Shown: positions 12,263 through 23,590 of the stretch, in pieces
How the letters are laid out: every line of letters starts with the position of its first letter
Numbering within the stretch: the first letter of the stretch is position 1
Assembly: GCF_020283565.1 (NCBI RefSeq)
Contig: NC_060062.1
Span: forward strand, 4,129,322-4,193,321
Origin: Trifolium pratense
Lineage: Eukaryota > Streptophyta > Magnoliopsida > Fabales > Fabaceae
Direction: 5' to 3'
Length of the DNA: 64,000 bases
Notes under the pieces: generated by a model
Seen by the model: only the letters and a program-made list of their open reading frames with translations
Databases searched by the model: none
Told to the model about the DNA's origin: nothing
Translations under genes and position numbers: made by a program

Positions 12263-12924
12263 GGAAAATGCTATATGTCACGAGTAAAAATTCCCGAACA
12301 CATCCCGAATGAGTTGTGCGCCTTATATGACTTATAATGCTACTTATAGCGACAAATTTGCCCACGAATGCATCACGACAACTTGTAAGCAGTATGTTGA
12401 AACTGCCTCATACTCCCTTCTTTTCATCCCACCGTTCATGTTTTCCACCAAACAAAATCCAATGATGGCAATACTTCGTGAAACCATTCGTGATATTTTC
12501 TTTCGCTGCAAATAGCAGTGCTCTATTTCTCTTCATTTGTTAGTTTCTGACCGTCTTATCACAAAACCTCTCTTTATTATTCCAATAATTTATCATCAAA
12601 ACAGGTGGTTCTAAAAAGTAACGCATGACTAAATGTGAAAGTGGCAAATTGTATAGCAGATCTTGGATGAAGTAGTAGCATAGCATGTGTTGAATTTTTT
12701 ATAAGCTATTGGTTGAATTGAAGTGAAGTATGGATAACTGGTTAATTAGTTACAAAAAATCCCCAAGCGGTGGATCCACAATACACTGCTGTATTATTAA
12801 TTATTGTTTTAATTAAAACCAAAAAAGAGCTTTGCCTTAAATTAACAAATGAGCTGAATTTGACATACGCGTACATTTTCGTGATCATTTCGGGAGAGGA
12901 TTTTCGCACTATATAGCACTCCTC
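12263..12924. mobile_element. Mutator-like MITE (662 bp) with 9-bp target duplication
   Basis: Bounded by AAAACAAAA at 12254-12262 and 12925-12933. The ends are imperfect inverted repeats: GGAAAATGCTATATGTCACG on the left, and the reverse complement of the right end reads GAGGAGTGCTATATAGTGCG. Both continue with a CCCGAA word about 30 bases in. The paralogous site in unit A (about 9386-9400) is uninterrupted, which confirms an insertion. There is no transposase, so it is non-autonomous. A 9-bp duplication is typical of Mutator-type elements. Confidence 0.88.
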
Positions 12925-13258
12925 AAAACAAAATGTAGAGTTTATATTTTGTGAGTGTGTCTAAGAGATTTATATATGGTTTTGTGACAATACAAGAATA
13001 ATCCATGAGTTTGATCAAGATCCATAATGAATATTTGGGATTTCTAATATAGAACTATAGGTACACGATACAATACAACATGTTGATGAACTAACTAGAG
13101 GCATGTATATCAAATCCACAACTCACTGAAGCCACCACAGAAATACACCTAGCTAGCTACTTGAGTTCAAGGAAAATACAAAATGAACAACCAATAGCCT
13201 TTTAATCATACAGGTCCATTAATTAATTCACATATAAATAGGATTAATAATGAATTAA

Positions 13259-14873
13259 TTAATGATCACCCCTAACCTCCACGTTTTTGTTTGTGGAAGC
13301 TTGAATTCCTTGCAAGATCTCCAAAACATCCTTCATGGACGGGCGCATTTTGGGCTCGGGTGCAAGACATTTTGAAGCAAGCTTAGCTATAGGAAATGCA
13401 GCTTTGCTTGGATATTTATCTCCCAAATGAGGATCCATAATCTTCTTCAATTTTCTTTTATCATGTAGGAATGGTTTGACCCAGTCCGTTAGACTGTGAT
13501 ACCCGGTTGGACGGTTGGTATCAATGGCTCGTTGGCCTGACAGTATCTCAACCAAAACAACTCCAAACCCATACACGTCGCTCTTTACATATAGATGCCC
13601 TGCATATCATATAGTATATGTCAATTTCAATTAGTAGTAGTAGCTAGTAGCTACTTCAACAATGAAATTCATTTTATTTGGGCACTAAAAAGCAATGAAT
13701 TACTTATTTACTTACCTGTTTGCATATATTCAGGAGCTGCATAACCAGGTGTGCCCATTACAGTTGTTGACAAATGGGATTGACTTGCTGAAGGACCCAG
13801 CTTAGCAAGTCCAAAGTCTGATATCTTTGCATTATAGGACTGCAGCAGCACCATAATTTAATTAAAATTGAGGCCAACTAATCAATACTATAAATAAAGT
13901 ATGAAGATTTGTAAATAAAACCGAATAGAATTGAAGTGAAGTGAACTGACCCCATCAAGTAATATATTAGAGGCCTTAAAGTCTCGATAAATAATTTCTC
14001 GATCGGATGTATGCAAGAAGGAAAGGCCAGCGGCCGCTCCAATTGCTATCTTAAGCCTAAGATCCCAGGGAAGTGGCTGAACAGAAGCACCCCTTCCAAA
14101 AAGATGATGTTCCAAACTGCCCTTCTGCATGTATTCATAGACAAGAAGAAGTTCTGTTTCCTCGTAACAATATCCCAACAGCTTAACAAGGTTAGGATGA
14201 TAAAGCCGTCCTAGAAAATTTATTTCTGACTGCACAAAACACAAACAGAAATCAATCACCAAATTAATTAATCTGTGTCTATGATTGAATATTATATATA
14301 GGATGATCCAATTACGTACGTACCTGCCACTCCTCGAGTCCCTGGTAGCCTTCAGAGTTCAATTTTTTGACGGCAACGGCAGTTCCACTACTATTCTTGG
14401 AATCAAGCCATCCCTTGTAGACTTTACCAAAACCTCCCTCACCAAGAAGTGTATCAGGTTTGAAATTTTTGGTAGCAGCCTTTAATTCAGCAAAAGTAAA
14501 TATCCTCAAATTAGAAGTAGGTAAGATCTGGCCACCAATTGAATAATCAGAGACTGAGGAGAAGTTGCTTCTACTTATGGAGGAAGATATATTACTGCTG
14601 CTTCCAGTTCCACTTCCAGAAGAAATGGTAGAAACAGAATTGAAAGTAGTAGTTGTTGAAGCGGTGGTGGGTGTACTAATACCATAGCTTCCACTTGTAG
14701 TTTGAGAATGAGATATCCCTGCAGGTGTAACTATACATATACATAGTAGAATTATTAATTAATAATAGTGAAATAATGAATGAATGAATGTTTAATGAAC
14801 AAGTTGTTGAATTGTTACCAGTTCCAGTTGGAGTTGGATCTTTATTAGGTGGATAACTCCAGCAAATCCCCAT
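13259..14873 (-). CDS. Receptor-like cytoplasmic kinase VII (CST/PIX13/PBL-like), copy 2
   Basis: Tandem paralogue of the gene at 9733-11293. Exons 14873-14819, 14730-14324, 14229-13951, 13839-13716 and 13599-13259 join in frame to about 401 residues. It has the same MGIC acylation start, Ser/Thr-rich linker and full kinase core ([45 protein letters not shown]). The C-terminus continues past LQGI to [13 protein letters not shown], which is probably ancestral because copy 1 keeps most of that sequence beyond its stop. Exon sizes equal those of copy 1 in exons 3 and 4. The two share promoter sequence up to 15248, so their expression may overlap. Members of this family relay receptor-kinase signals; the specific receptor cannot be read from sequence. 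Confidence 0.93.
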
Positions 14874-15248
14874 TGGAATTGTATGTATAATTTGCAACAA
14901 CAAGAAGAAAGAGGTTAATTAGAGCAGCAGGGTGGTGTATTTGTTTCAATTTCAACAAGTTGCTCCAATCAATCAAACCATTATTTCTTCTTTCTTGTTA
15001 CGCGCTTTTTACTCTTTCTTTTTTCTTTTTTCTTTTTTTCTTTTTTAATTAATAATAGTAATATATTACTTTTGCTGCTTTTTGTTTGTCTAGTTCAATA
15101 ATCAAAGAAAGACAGCTTTCCCCGTCTTCCACTAATTATTTGCTCGATATGTGTATTTATGTATGCATATGCATGCGTGTATAGTATTTGTACGATGTAC
15201 TACCATAGTGAATTACTACTACTACTACTAGTAAGGGACAAAAGAGTA

Positions 15249-16284
15249 CATATGGTAATTGTATAGTAAGTCACATGTGGAATTAGTCAGTAGTCAAAGA
15301 TGAGAAATTAACAAGAAATGGGCCATGTTTGCCAGCGTTAAAAGTCAACTTTTGTTAGTCTTCCGTCAAGTCACTCACAAGCAAAGAAACCATCTCAGCT
15401 CTTTTCTTTATTCAAACAAAACAACACGGTAGGGGACCATCACCATTCACCACCAAATTTGGCACAAAAATAATGAATCACAAAAATATTATTATTACTT
15501 TAATAAAGACACATTTTACTTGTGGACATCAAATAAATATTGTGGCCAATTTAGACCGTAAAAAATAAATGAATCACACTAGCATCACTAATTTTACATA
15601 GTTTTTCTTCATCTTTTTACAATGTTGGATGCTGTTTTGTTTTGTTTTACACAAGTCCTTGGTCATTTCAAGGATTTCTACGACATAGCCTTTGAACAAA
15701 AGTGTGTGTGTGTGTACACTTGAATTCCACCAACAGATCACATTCTCTCCACTCACTTTCATTCATTTAATTAACTCATATATATGTTTATAAAATATTG
15801 CTATTTTCTTGACCTTGTGAACATTTTCTTTCCAGGATTCATTTTTTCCGTTAAAACGTGTGAGCCGTGTATATCAAACCGCATTATAATTCTACTAGGA
15901 CTTGGTTGCAAGAGTCAATGGATTCAATTATTATCTTCCATTATCTTTTTAATTTCTCTTTTGTTTTTTCTTTTTCTTTTAAGAACCCAAAATAATATTA
16001 AAGTAACTATTCTAGCACTCATGTTACACTACAGTGACAGAGTTCCACTCAATCCCAACAAAAAATAGCATAGCCTAATCAATTCAATTTGGAGGCTAAG
16101 CCACCATTGATTCAAAATATAAATACAGCTTAAACTTTTTTTTTATATAAGTCACCACCACTGTTGTACTTTGATTTTGTCTATATGGGGATTACTTTTG
16201 CCAAATTTGATGATAACTTTTTTCTTTTCAAATGCTCTAAACATATGAGTTATCATCTCTATAACATGAAAGCACACTATTGAA
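15249..16284. other. Intergenic, no gene recognised
   Basis: AT-rich, including a short TG microsatellite near 15703. The frames present are short and without recognisable domains. Confidence 0.5.
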
Positions 16285-16289
16285 ACTTA

Positions 16290-16953
16290 TGTTGGGTTTT
16301 GGGCTCCCTTCCTATGTGGAGAAAAGTCCAATTTTATTAGCCCATTATGTCTCACTTATATAAGTGGAGAGTGGTCATACTAGGGTTATTATGTGAGTAA
16401 ATTTTGTGAGAGAACAACCTTCAAATAGAGAGAAAAGAAGAGAGAAAACAATTCCCGTTTTTCTCAAATCAGTCCCACTAAAACTCCGATTCCCGATTCG
16501 TTAACCGTTGGATTTGGCTCAAATTTGGAGGGCGTGTTCGCAGCTTCCGGGGCTACACTTTCACCGTTCGGATCGTCGAAATCAGGTCTGGTTCGTGAGA
16601 TATTCAGCCCACACTGAAGCAGTTCTGTTTTGGGTATTTTCATCTTCTTGTTCTTGTTTTGTAAGCTTTAGTGCTTTGTTGTTTAATTGGTTGTTAGCAC
16701 TTATTTGTGCCTCACTTGGAGACTCTTTTGTACCCTTATTTGATTATAGTGGAGCTATTTCTTTGGTCTGGACGACCCGTGGTTTTTTACTCTCACATCG
16801 AGGGTTTTCCACGTTAAAATTCCGGTGTCTTTATTTTGCTTTATTGTCTGCCATATTATTTGTTGTTGATCCTCAAGGTTCTTACAAGTTTGGGGAGTTT
16901 AATTTCCGCTGCGTATTGCTCGTTATTATTATTATTGTGCTAATTCCCCATCA
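16290..16953 (+). mobile_element. Solo LTR (664 bp) with 5-bp target duplication
   Basis: Starts TGTTGGGTTTTGGGC and ends TTCCCCATCA. ACTTA occurs immediately outside both ends (16285-16289 and 16954-16958), the 5-bp duplication expected of LTR retrotransposons. A TATA-like CTTATATAAG lies near 16356. No internal region remains, so it arose by LTR-LTR recombination. The 213-codon frame at 16508-17149 is mostly LTR and is not a gene. It is probably copia-type. Confidence 0.88.
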
Positions 16954-16958
16954 ACTTA

Positions 16959-17751
16959 AGCTCTTTTTGAAACCGATTAAAGGCCACAAAAATGTTGAGT
17001 ATGAGATACACCAAAATTTGATAATGCACATGAAAAGTCCAGCTAATTTTGAAGAGGTTTGTTATATAAACACAAAAAAGTTGGACAAAAATACAACACA
17101 TATTTTCTCCACCCATAACACGGATATCGAGGCGTGCAACAAATATTAAAAAAAGCAAAAAGTGTAATTTTGTTGTATTTTTGTTAAAAAATTGTGTTTA
17201 AATAACATTTTTCAATTTTGAATACTACATTAGTACATTACTACCCCATAGATTTCCAAAAAAAAAAATATCACATTTAAAAATTAAATGTTGGGCACTT
17301 TCATCTTTTCCACAACCTCCTAAACATAATAATAGTGAGTCTAAATTCAGATCTCATAACATGAAAGCCGACTTCGACTATTTGAAGGTCTAATCGAAAA
17401 TTAACGTCTTATGAACATTCAAAAAATAAGTTAATTTTGATGTATTTCATTGACATATTAAATGATTTCCGCTTAATGTCATATTTTATAGACATGATTT
17501 ATGTTATAATATACATCAATCCAATGGTCAATTTTGTAAGATGATTATCCGGTAAAAAGTTATTGGATGTGTCATATTTTTAAGTTTGACATCTTGATGT
17601 CATTTGATCTTGACCAATATTTCTATATTAAATTGTTTATCATATGCTCTGTAATGGATAGACCACCACATGTTGACATAGTAAACTTTGTTCTCATCGT
17701 TCAAAACCATGTCATGCAAAAATAAGTTATACAATAGACAACTACAATTTA
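16959..17751. other. Intergenic, no gene recognised
   Basis: AT-rich with no domain-bearing frame and no clear repeat boundary. Confidence 0.45.
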
Positions 17752-18107
17752 TGTTAAAAAGTCTCATATTTACTGCGAGATTGTCTGAATATGTATTTAT
17801 AAGTGAGAGCAATCATCACTTCACAAGTCGGTTTTGTAAGGATGAGTTAGACACAACTCTCAATTCTAAAATGGTATCATAACCCGCCTCCACAATTCGC
17901 TAGACCGTCTGCTATCTGGTTTATAATCGAATCGTCTACCATTTATATCGGCACTCCAAGCCCAATAGTGCTAGGTGAGAATGTGTGTGTTAAGAAGTCT
18001 CACACCGATTACGAGATGATATGACTATTTATTTCTAAGTGAGGGCAATCATCACTTTACAAGTCAATTTTATAAGATGTACATTAATACAAACTTTCCA
18101 TTCTAAG
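17752..18107 (+). mobile_element. TRIM-like element with two about 120-bp LTRs
   Basis: The left LTR (17752 to about 17871) starts TGTTAAAAAGTCTCA. The right LTR (17988 to about 18107) starts TGTTAAGAAGTCTCAC. Both contain a TTATAAGTGAG-like word and GGGCAATCATCAC or GAGCAATCATCAC. TGGTATCA at 17872 is the Met-tRNA type primer-binding site, and GGTGAGAATG before the right LTR may be a polypurine tract. The internal region is only about 115 bp with no coding capacity. I saw no clean target duplication. Confidence 0.72.
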
Positions 18108-18270
18108 ACTTTGTAACTAATCCCTCTTGCCAAACAAATAGTTTTTTCCTCCACCCTATCATCAAAAAGATATATCTTATTATATTTTACCTCTTCAACA
18201 AGTTTCAGAATTAATGACCATAATTAACCATTACGGTAACCTACATATTTCATCCACAAAATTGTTTTTA

Positions 18271-19462
18271 GGGTAAATGATCATTTACCCCCTGCAAAAT
18301 AAGCAAATTTTCGTTTACCCCCCTGCACAGATTTTTTTTCTGTTTACCCCCTTGCAAAAAATAGATTCTCTCATTTCGCCCCCTGGGTGTACAGCAGGAC
18401 AAGTGACTATGCAAACATGTTGACGTGGCTTGTACATGTGGAAAAAATCATTTATATTTATTTTTTTAATTCCACGTCAGATAATATTTTTTAAAAAAAT
18501 AAAAAATATTTTTTTCCTACAAAATAAAAAAAAAAATTCTGTTTTGTTTCCCCAAAATTTTTTTAAAAAATTCCTACAAAAAAAATTAATTTTTTTTTTC
18601 ATACAAATGATTTTAAAAAAATTTCCTCCCAAAATAAAAAAAAATAGAATTTTCTTATTTTGCTCCTAAAATAAAGATTTACTCCGAAATAAAGTTTATT
18701 TCCGAAATAAAAATTTTAAAGATTTATTTTCAAACTTTTTGAATTAAAAAAAACATAATCTTTATTTTTTAAAAACAAAACTTTATTTTTTGTTATTCTC
18801 TTTGAATTAAAAAAAATAGAAAAAGATTTTCAAAAAAAATATAAAATAGAAAAACAAGTTTTATTGGTGTTTTCTTCTTCTATCAAAACCATTTGCCCTA
18901 AAACTAGAAAAATATAAAGAAGCAGAAGACAATAATGAAGTAGAAGATGATTTCGGCGACTGAAGAAGACGACGACGAATACAATCATGACGGTGGAAGC
19001 AAACGATTACGGCGAAGATTCTATTTTTTTTTTTAATTCAAAAAGATTTGAAAATAAATCTTTATTTTTGGAGTAAAATAAGAAAATTCATTTTTTATTT
19101 TATTTTAGGAAAAAAATACTCAATAATTTTGTATGAAAAAAAGAAGTTATTTCTAGGAAATGTTTTTTAAAATTTTGAAAAAAAAAAAATTCGTTTTCTA
19201 AATTTTGTAGGAAAAATAATTTTAATTTTAATTTTTTAAAAAAAATATTATTTGACGTGGAATTTAAAAATAAATATAAATGATTTTTTTCCATGTGTAC
19301 AAGCCACGTCAGCAAATTTGCACAGTCACTTGTCCTGCTGTACACCCAGGGGGCGAAATGAGAGAATCTATTTTTTGCAGGGGGGTAAACAGAAAAAAAA
19401 TCTGTGCAGGGGGGTAAACGAAAATTTTCTTATTTTGCAGGGGGCTAAATAATCATTTACCC
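18271..19462. mobile_element. Mutator-like element with very long inverted repeats (1192 bp)
   Basis: Flanked by TTGTTTTTA at 18262-18270 and 19463-19471. The ends begin GGGTAAATGATCATTTACCC and mirror each other for more than 200 bp, with shared blocks such as CCCCCTGGGTGTACAGCAGG and GACGTGGCTTGTACATGTGG against their reverse complements near 19360-19280. The centre (about 18890-19015) is less AT-rich, with GACGACGACG and GGCGACTGAAG words, possibly captured host sequence. There is no transposase. A 9-bp duplication fits Mutator. Confidence 0.88.
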
Positions 19463-19471
19463 TTGTTTTTA

Positions 19472-19875
19472 TTGTTATCTAAGAATAAACCTTAAAGCCT
19501 ACTAAATCTTTCATAAAGCAGATCACACTCGTTTAAAAAATCTCATGTTACCCATCAATCATCATTCACTCATTGAGTTTCTCAATGAACATAATTCGGA
19601 TAACTTAAATTTAATCACTCAAAGTTTTAAACTTATGCTGTATTTTTTGCTAATTAACAAACAATTTACTAACTTTGACAAAAAAAAAAAAAAAATACAT
19701 TACTAACTTAACATATCATCGTCAACCCATTTTTCACGGTTCTTACATTATTCACATCATATAACCGAAGTTTTACTCATCTAGTACCGACGAATTCTTA
19801 TGACACGATCCATCAATCTCCCATCATGACCAGAAATTAAGCCAAGGCTGGTAGCTTGTAATTACTAATACACAG
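19472..19875. other. Intergenic, nothing recognised
   Basis: AT-rich with an A-tract near 19680. No gene or bounded repeat seen. Confidence 0.4.
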
Positions 19876-19895
19876 TTATATCTCAATCATCACTT

Positions 19896-19984
19896 TTATT
19901 TTTGGTTAATAATATTGGTAATAAAGATCGAACCTAAAATCTCATGTATATTATCCAAATCTTTCACGACCAAACATAATGACT
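19896..19984 (-). mobile_element. Second mini-SINE (89 bp) with 20-bp target duplication
   Basis: TTATATCTCAATCATCACTT occurs on both sides, at 19876-19895 and 19985-20004. On the minus strand it has GTTTGGTCGTGAAAG (A-box position), TTGGATAATA, and GGTTCGATC (B box), in the same order and spacing as the element at 5677-5756. It then ends in an A-rich tail. It is more decayed than the first copy. Confidence 0.8.
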
Positions 19985-20250
19985 TTATATCTCAATCATC
20001 ACTTAAAGAAGCATATTTACCTTTATCAGCTAATATTATTCATTGAATACCATATGAAATCAATATTTTAACATTGTTAATATACTTAATTGATTGATTA
20101 ATTAAGACATTAATCCATAAATCACGACTTCAGAAGAAAACTCACTTATGAGCACTCTCCTTATCCATTAAATCACGTGGACGAATAGATATCAAATGTA
20201 TTAAGCTCTTTCAAAATTGAAGTCAAAAGTGAAGAAAAGAAGAAAACAAA

Positions 20251-20335
20251 TTATAGAAATGACTGCATAAAACTATGATAATAACAAAGAAGAGTAGAAG
20301 AAACACGATGGAGAGAAGGATTTTGGAATGGTTCC
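20251..20335. repeat. Local duplicated segment, first copy
   Basis: TTATAGAAATGACTGCAT through GGATTTTGGAAT is repeated at 23471-23555 with few changes. No gene is involved. Confidence 0.75.
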
Positions 20336-20348
20336 GTATAATATGGAC

Positions 20349-20905
20349 TAGGATGGCAACGGGCGCCCATGGGTGCGGGTTTGACACTTACCAAACTCAC
20401 ACCCGAAATCATCACCCAAACCCAAACTCAAACCCAAAGGCTATTCGGGTGGCAAAACAACACCCACGCCCACACCCATTGGGTTCGAGTTTTTTCCACC
20501 CAAACCCAAACCCGCAGCACATTTGAAAATAATTTGCAAATTTAAGAAATTAAATTACAACATAGACTTTGAATTAAATTACAACTAAAATTAAGGTATT
20601 CCAAGGAAATTCAAACATAGACTTTCAAGAAATTACAACATAGATTTTCAAGAAATTAAATTACAACTAAAATTTAAGGTCTTCCAAGGAAATTGAGGGA
20701 GATTATGAGGGTAATTAGGTAATTATAAAATATTTCGGGTGAGTGTATGGGTTTCGGGTGTGGGTTTGACTGATACCAAACACACACCCATATTATCGGG
20801 TGTCACCCGAACCCAAACCCAAACCCAGTCAAATCGAGTTTCGCCCGTTGACTTGAGTTTGGGTTCGGGTGGGTCTCTCGGATTTGGGTTTTTTTGTCAT
20901 CCCTA
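20349..20905. mobile_element. hAT-type MITE (557 bp) with 8-bp target duplication
   Basis: ATATGGAC is duplicated at 20341-20348 and 20906-20913. The left end is TAGGATGGCAAC and the right end, reverse complemented, is TAGGGATGACAA. The interior is rich in CCCAAACCC and GGGTTTGGG words on opposite sides, so the RNA or strand could fold. It has no coding capacity. An 8-bp duplication is typical of hAT elements. Confidence 0.88.
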
Positions 20906-20913
20906 ATATGGAC

Positions 20914-21860
20914 CCATTGAAGTTTTGGTCCATTATGGACCAATTTTTCCTCAACTTGAACAACATTTGATAGCCGTTGGATGAAACAGACTTATAAATT
21001 CTATCATATTTTCATAGTAGTGTATTCTACTTTCACCTACTAGAATAATTAGTTTTTTATTTATTCATCCAACACACCAACAAACAACCATGTCTTTTGT
21101 TTTACTGGAAAAATTGTTCCTAACTAGATAGTGTCTTTGTTCTTCCAGCTTCTTCAACCTTCCATCTATGGAAGCTACTCTCTTGCCATTTTGCAGTTTA
21201 ACAGTGTTATTATTACTTGCCATCTATGGAAGCTTTACACTGTTCTAAAATTACTTCCTTATGTCATCACTTTCATGCTAATTTGTTCTCCCTCAAAAAT
21301 TAATATGACAAAAATTTAAGTTTAACCCAATAATGATTTTTCTTCCCACAAACAGTTTGTTTCGTATAATAGCAAATCAATTACTTATCTAATTGGAAAA
21401 AAATGTTCATTCATGCCTCTCCTTCCCCTTCTCTTTCTCGATCTACCTTTCTCAAGGTTCACGAAAGCATGGGAAGACAAAAAACAAATCGATTTATTTT
21501 CTACGTTTTCCAGATTTTTTAACATCAATTATATTACTGTTTTTATCCAAATTTTCAAAGATGGAAGATTTCTAAATTTTATAAGAGTTGTATTTGTTTT
21601 TTGTTTTGTGAGTGATCTTTGGGTTTCCAAGCCACACATTCATGGAAATATTCTGGAATAAGATGAGAGAGAGAAGAGACAATAAAGATCTATGAGCAAA
21701 GAGATGTCATGAGAGAGAATAAAGGTTGAAGTGGAACAAAATAAGAGGATATTATATGGTAGAGAGAGTATATCATAAGATCTTCTAGTATACTTAATCT
21801 AATGATTCACATGCATTTGTCCAAGATGGAGCAATTCATGTTTTTGGCCATTCTAAACGG
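20914..21860. other. Intergenic, no gene recognised
   Basis: Short frames only. No bounded repeat could be defined. Confidence 0.4.
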
Positions 21861-21945
21861 ACCCTTTTGGAATATATATTAAATGATACCGCAATGAACT
21901 AGTGATGAAGGATTTTGGAATAGATATTAAATGATACCGCAATTA
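21861..21945. repeat. Local duplicated segment, tandem partial copies
   Basis: GATATTAAATGATACCGCAA-type sequence occurs twice in tandem here, about 49 bp apart. It occurs again within 23540-23590, where it directly continues the segment shared with 20251-20335. Confidence 0.75.
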
Positions 21946-22359
21946 TTTTACACCATTAGTGCATACTCATTTTTCTCATATTTTTGATGTCGTTTTCGTT
22001 TTCTTTTAAATTATGATTTTTTTTTTCAGTTTTCTTATGAACTTAAATCAAGCGAGTTTTAAAATCGGACTAAACCGGTTGGTCCGATCAGTTGAATGGT
22101 GTCTATGTCCGATCCATATCGGGTTGAAAACTGATATACTGCAAAATTTTAAAATTGGAAAAATCGAAGAAAAAAATCGCCGTTTCGGTTTACGTCCCTT
22201 AGTTTTAATCTATTTCTTTTTGTCTTAATAAAATTTTAGCATAAAATTAAACAAAAAAAATAGCATAAAAAAAATTAATTTCAAAATAAAGAATAATAAT
22301 ATATAAATCACACAATAATTGTTAAATTTGTAAAAATCAATTAGGCCTTTCTAGCCCGT

Positions 22360-22960
22360 GCTTGGGAGTAATTACCGATAGAAAATCAAGTTTTTGGCCA
22401 ATGTAAGACCTCTATAAACAACATAAAGTTTCGCAAGCATCATGTCAGACGACTCACGAATGAAGCCAGAAAAGTCTGGTAAGTAAAAATATAAATTGTA
22501 TCTGATAAGACCCTCATAACTAGCTCTAATCGGGGAACCTAAACAACTACCGTCAACGTTGAGGACCACCAAGAGAAGTTTTCATTGTTCCATTTGATGA
22601 ACCTGTACCAATGTGATTAGAGGAGAAAAAAGACGTGAAAATCTCGACCAAGCTCTGGATGTTGAAGGATAGCTAATTTAAGGACAAAATTCATTGTTTA
22701 AATAAATTAAATTATGATATCTCCATACACCAAACACCAGCCGAGAAGGAATTAGCTTGGGGACACATGGAGCCAACCTTGAGCCAATCATGTGCGTCAA
22801 TTATAGAGAAGAAAGTTCAGTCATTGAATTCAATGTGGTGCCAAAGGTTTCTAGAGAATGTATAGTCCTGAACACAATGAAGGAAAGTCGTTTCCTGGAG
22901 GCCACATCGAGTAAAAATAGAGGAAGTGTCCAACTTCCGATGATTGAGTAAGGATAAAGC
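22360..22960 (-). pseudogene. LINE (non-LTR retrotransposon) 3'-region relic
   Basis: On the minus strand 22572-22372 reads VLNVDGSCLGSPIRASYEGL and later LAKLYVVYRGLTLAK, the plant LINE-associated RNase H pattern. Upstream on the same strand, 22960-22750 resembles the zinc-binding reverse-transcriptase linker (LHCVQDYTFSRNLWHHIEF) with stops and frame changes. No intact polymerase is present. Confidence 0.75.
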
Positions 22961-23440
22961 AGAAACCGAATTATGTCAGGCTAACCGTAAGAAAAAGATG
23001 ATATTCGCATGTAACTAATTTACTTTAAATAAAATGCAGAAAGTCAAAAGTTTAGAAATAAAAAGATGATCTTCGAATGTAACTACTCTACTTTATTTTA
23101 TGTGCGCATCAAATTTGAATTGTGTTAAATTGTTTTTGTAATAAAAATAAATTTAAATGTATATTGGTCTTCATATTTTCATAAAAGTAAAATTTAGATC
23201 CCTTATTAAAAAAAAATGATTTTTTGGGCTTATTTGTTTTTTCCAAAATTTTAGTCATTATTTAATTATTGGCATTTTAATTTTTGAAGTAGCAAAATTT
23301 GTTACGCATATTTTTAAAGACAAAAAAATTTGATGACTTATTAAACATATATATATATATTAGTGTAATTTATCATTTTTTGTGTTAGATAATTATGAAA
23401 TTTGAAATATTAAAATCTTAATTTTTATAGTCACTTTTTA

Positions 23441-23470
23441 ACCCGTGCTTGACACGGGTCCGGATACTAG
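23441..23470 (+). mobile_element. Helitron 3' terminus
   Basis: A 7-bp stem (ACCCGTG, loop CTTGA, CACGGGT at 23441-23459) is followed 7 nt later by CTAG (23467-23470) and then T. This is the hairpin-plus-CTRR end with T target expected of Helitrons. I could not place the 5' end; everything back to about 22960 or further could belong to it. Confidence 0.65.
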
Positions 23471-23590
23471 TTATAGAAATGACTACATAAAAATATGATA
23501 ATAACAAAGAAGAGTAAAAGAAACACAATCGAGAGAAGGATTTTGGAATAGATATTAAATGATACCGCAATGAACTAGTGATGAAGGAAC
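23471..23590. repeat. Local duplicated segment, longest copy
   Basis: Starts immediately after the Helitron end. It joins the segment found at 20251-20335 to the segment found at 21861-21945, so it probably represents the original continuous order. Confidence 0.72.

Larger units (their letters stand above)
12177..15248. repeat. Tandem duplication, unit B (kinase gene 2 with flanks)
   Basis: Direct copy of 9304-11679, about 2.4 kb once the 662-bp MITE and its 9-bp target duplication are removed. The right edge ends at GGGACAAAAGAGTA (15248), the point where unit A passes into the EH1 fragment. Confidence 0.9.

Noticed and set aside
16508..17149. 213-codon frame with hydrophobic segments, possible new membrane protein
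   Set aside because: Most of it lies inside a solo LTR with exact target duplications, and it reads on into AT-rich intergenic DNA.
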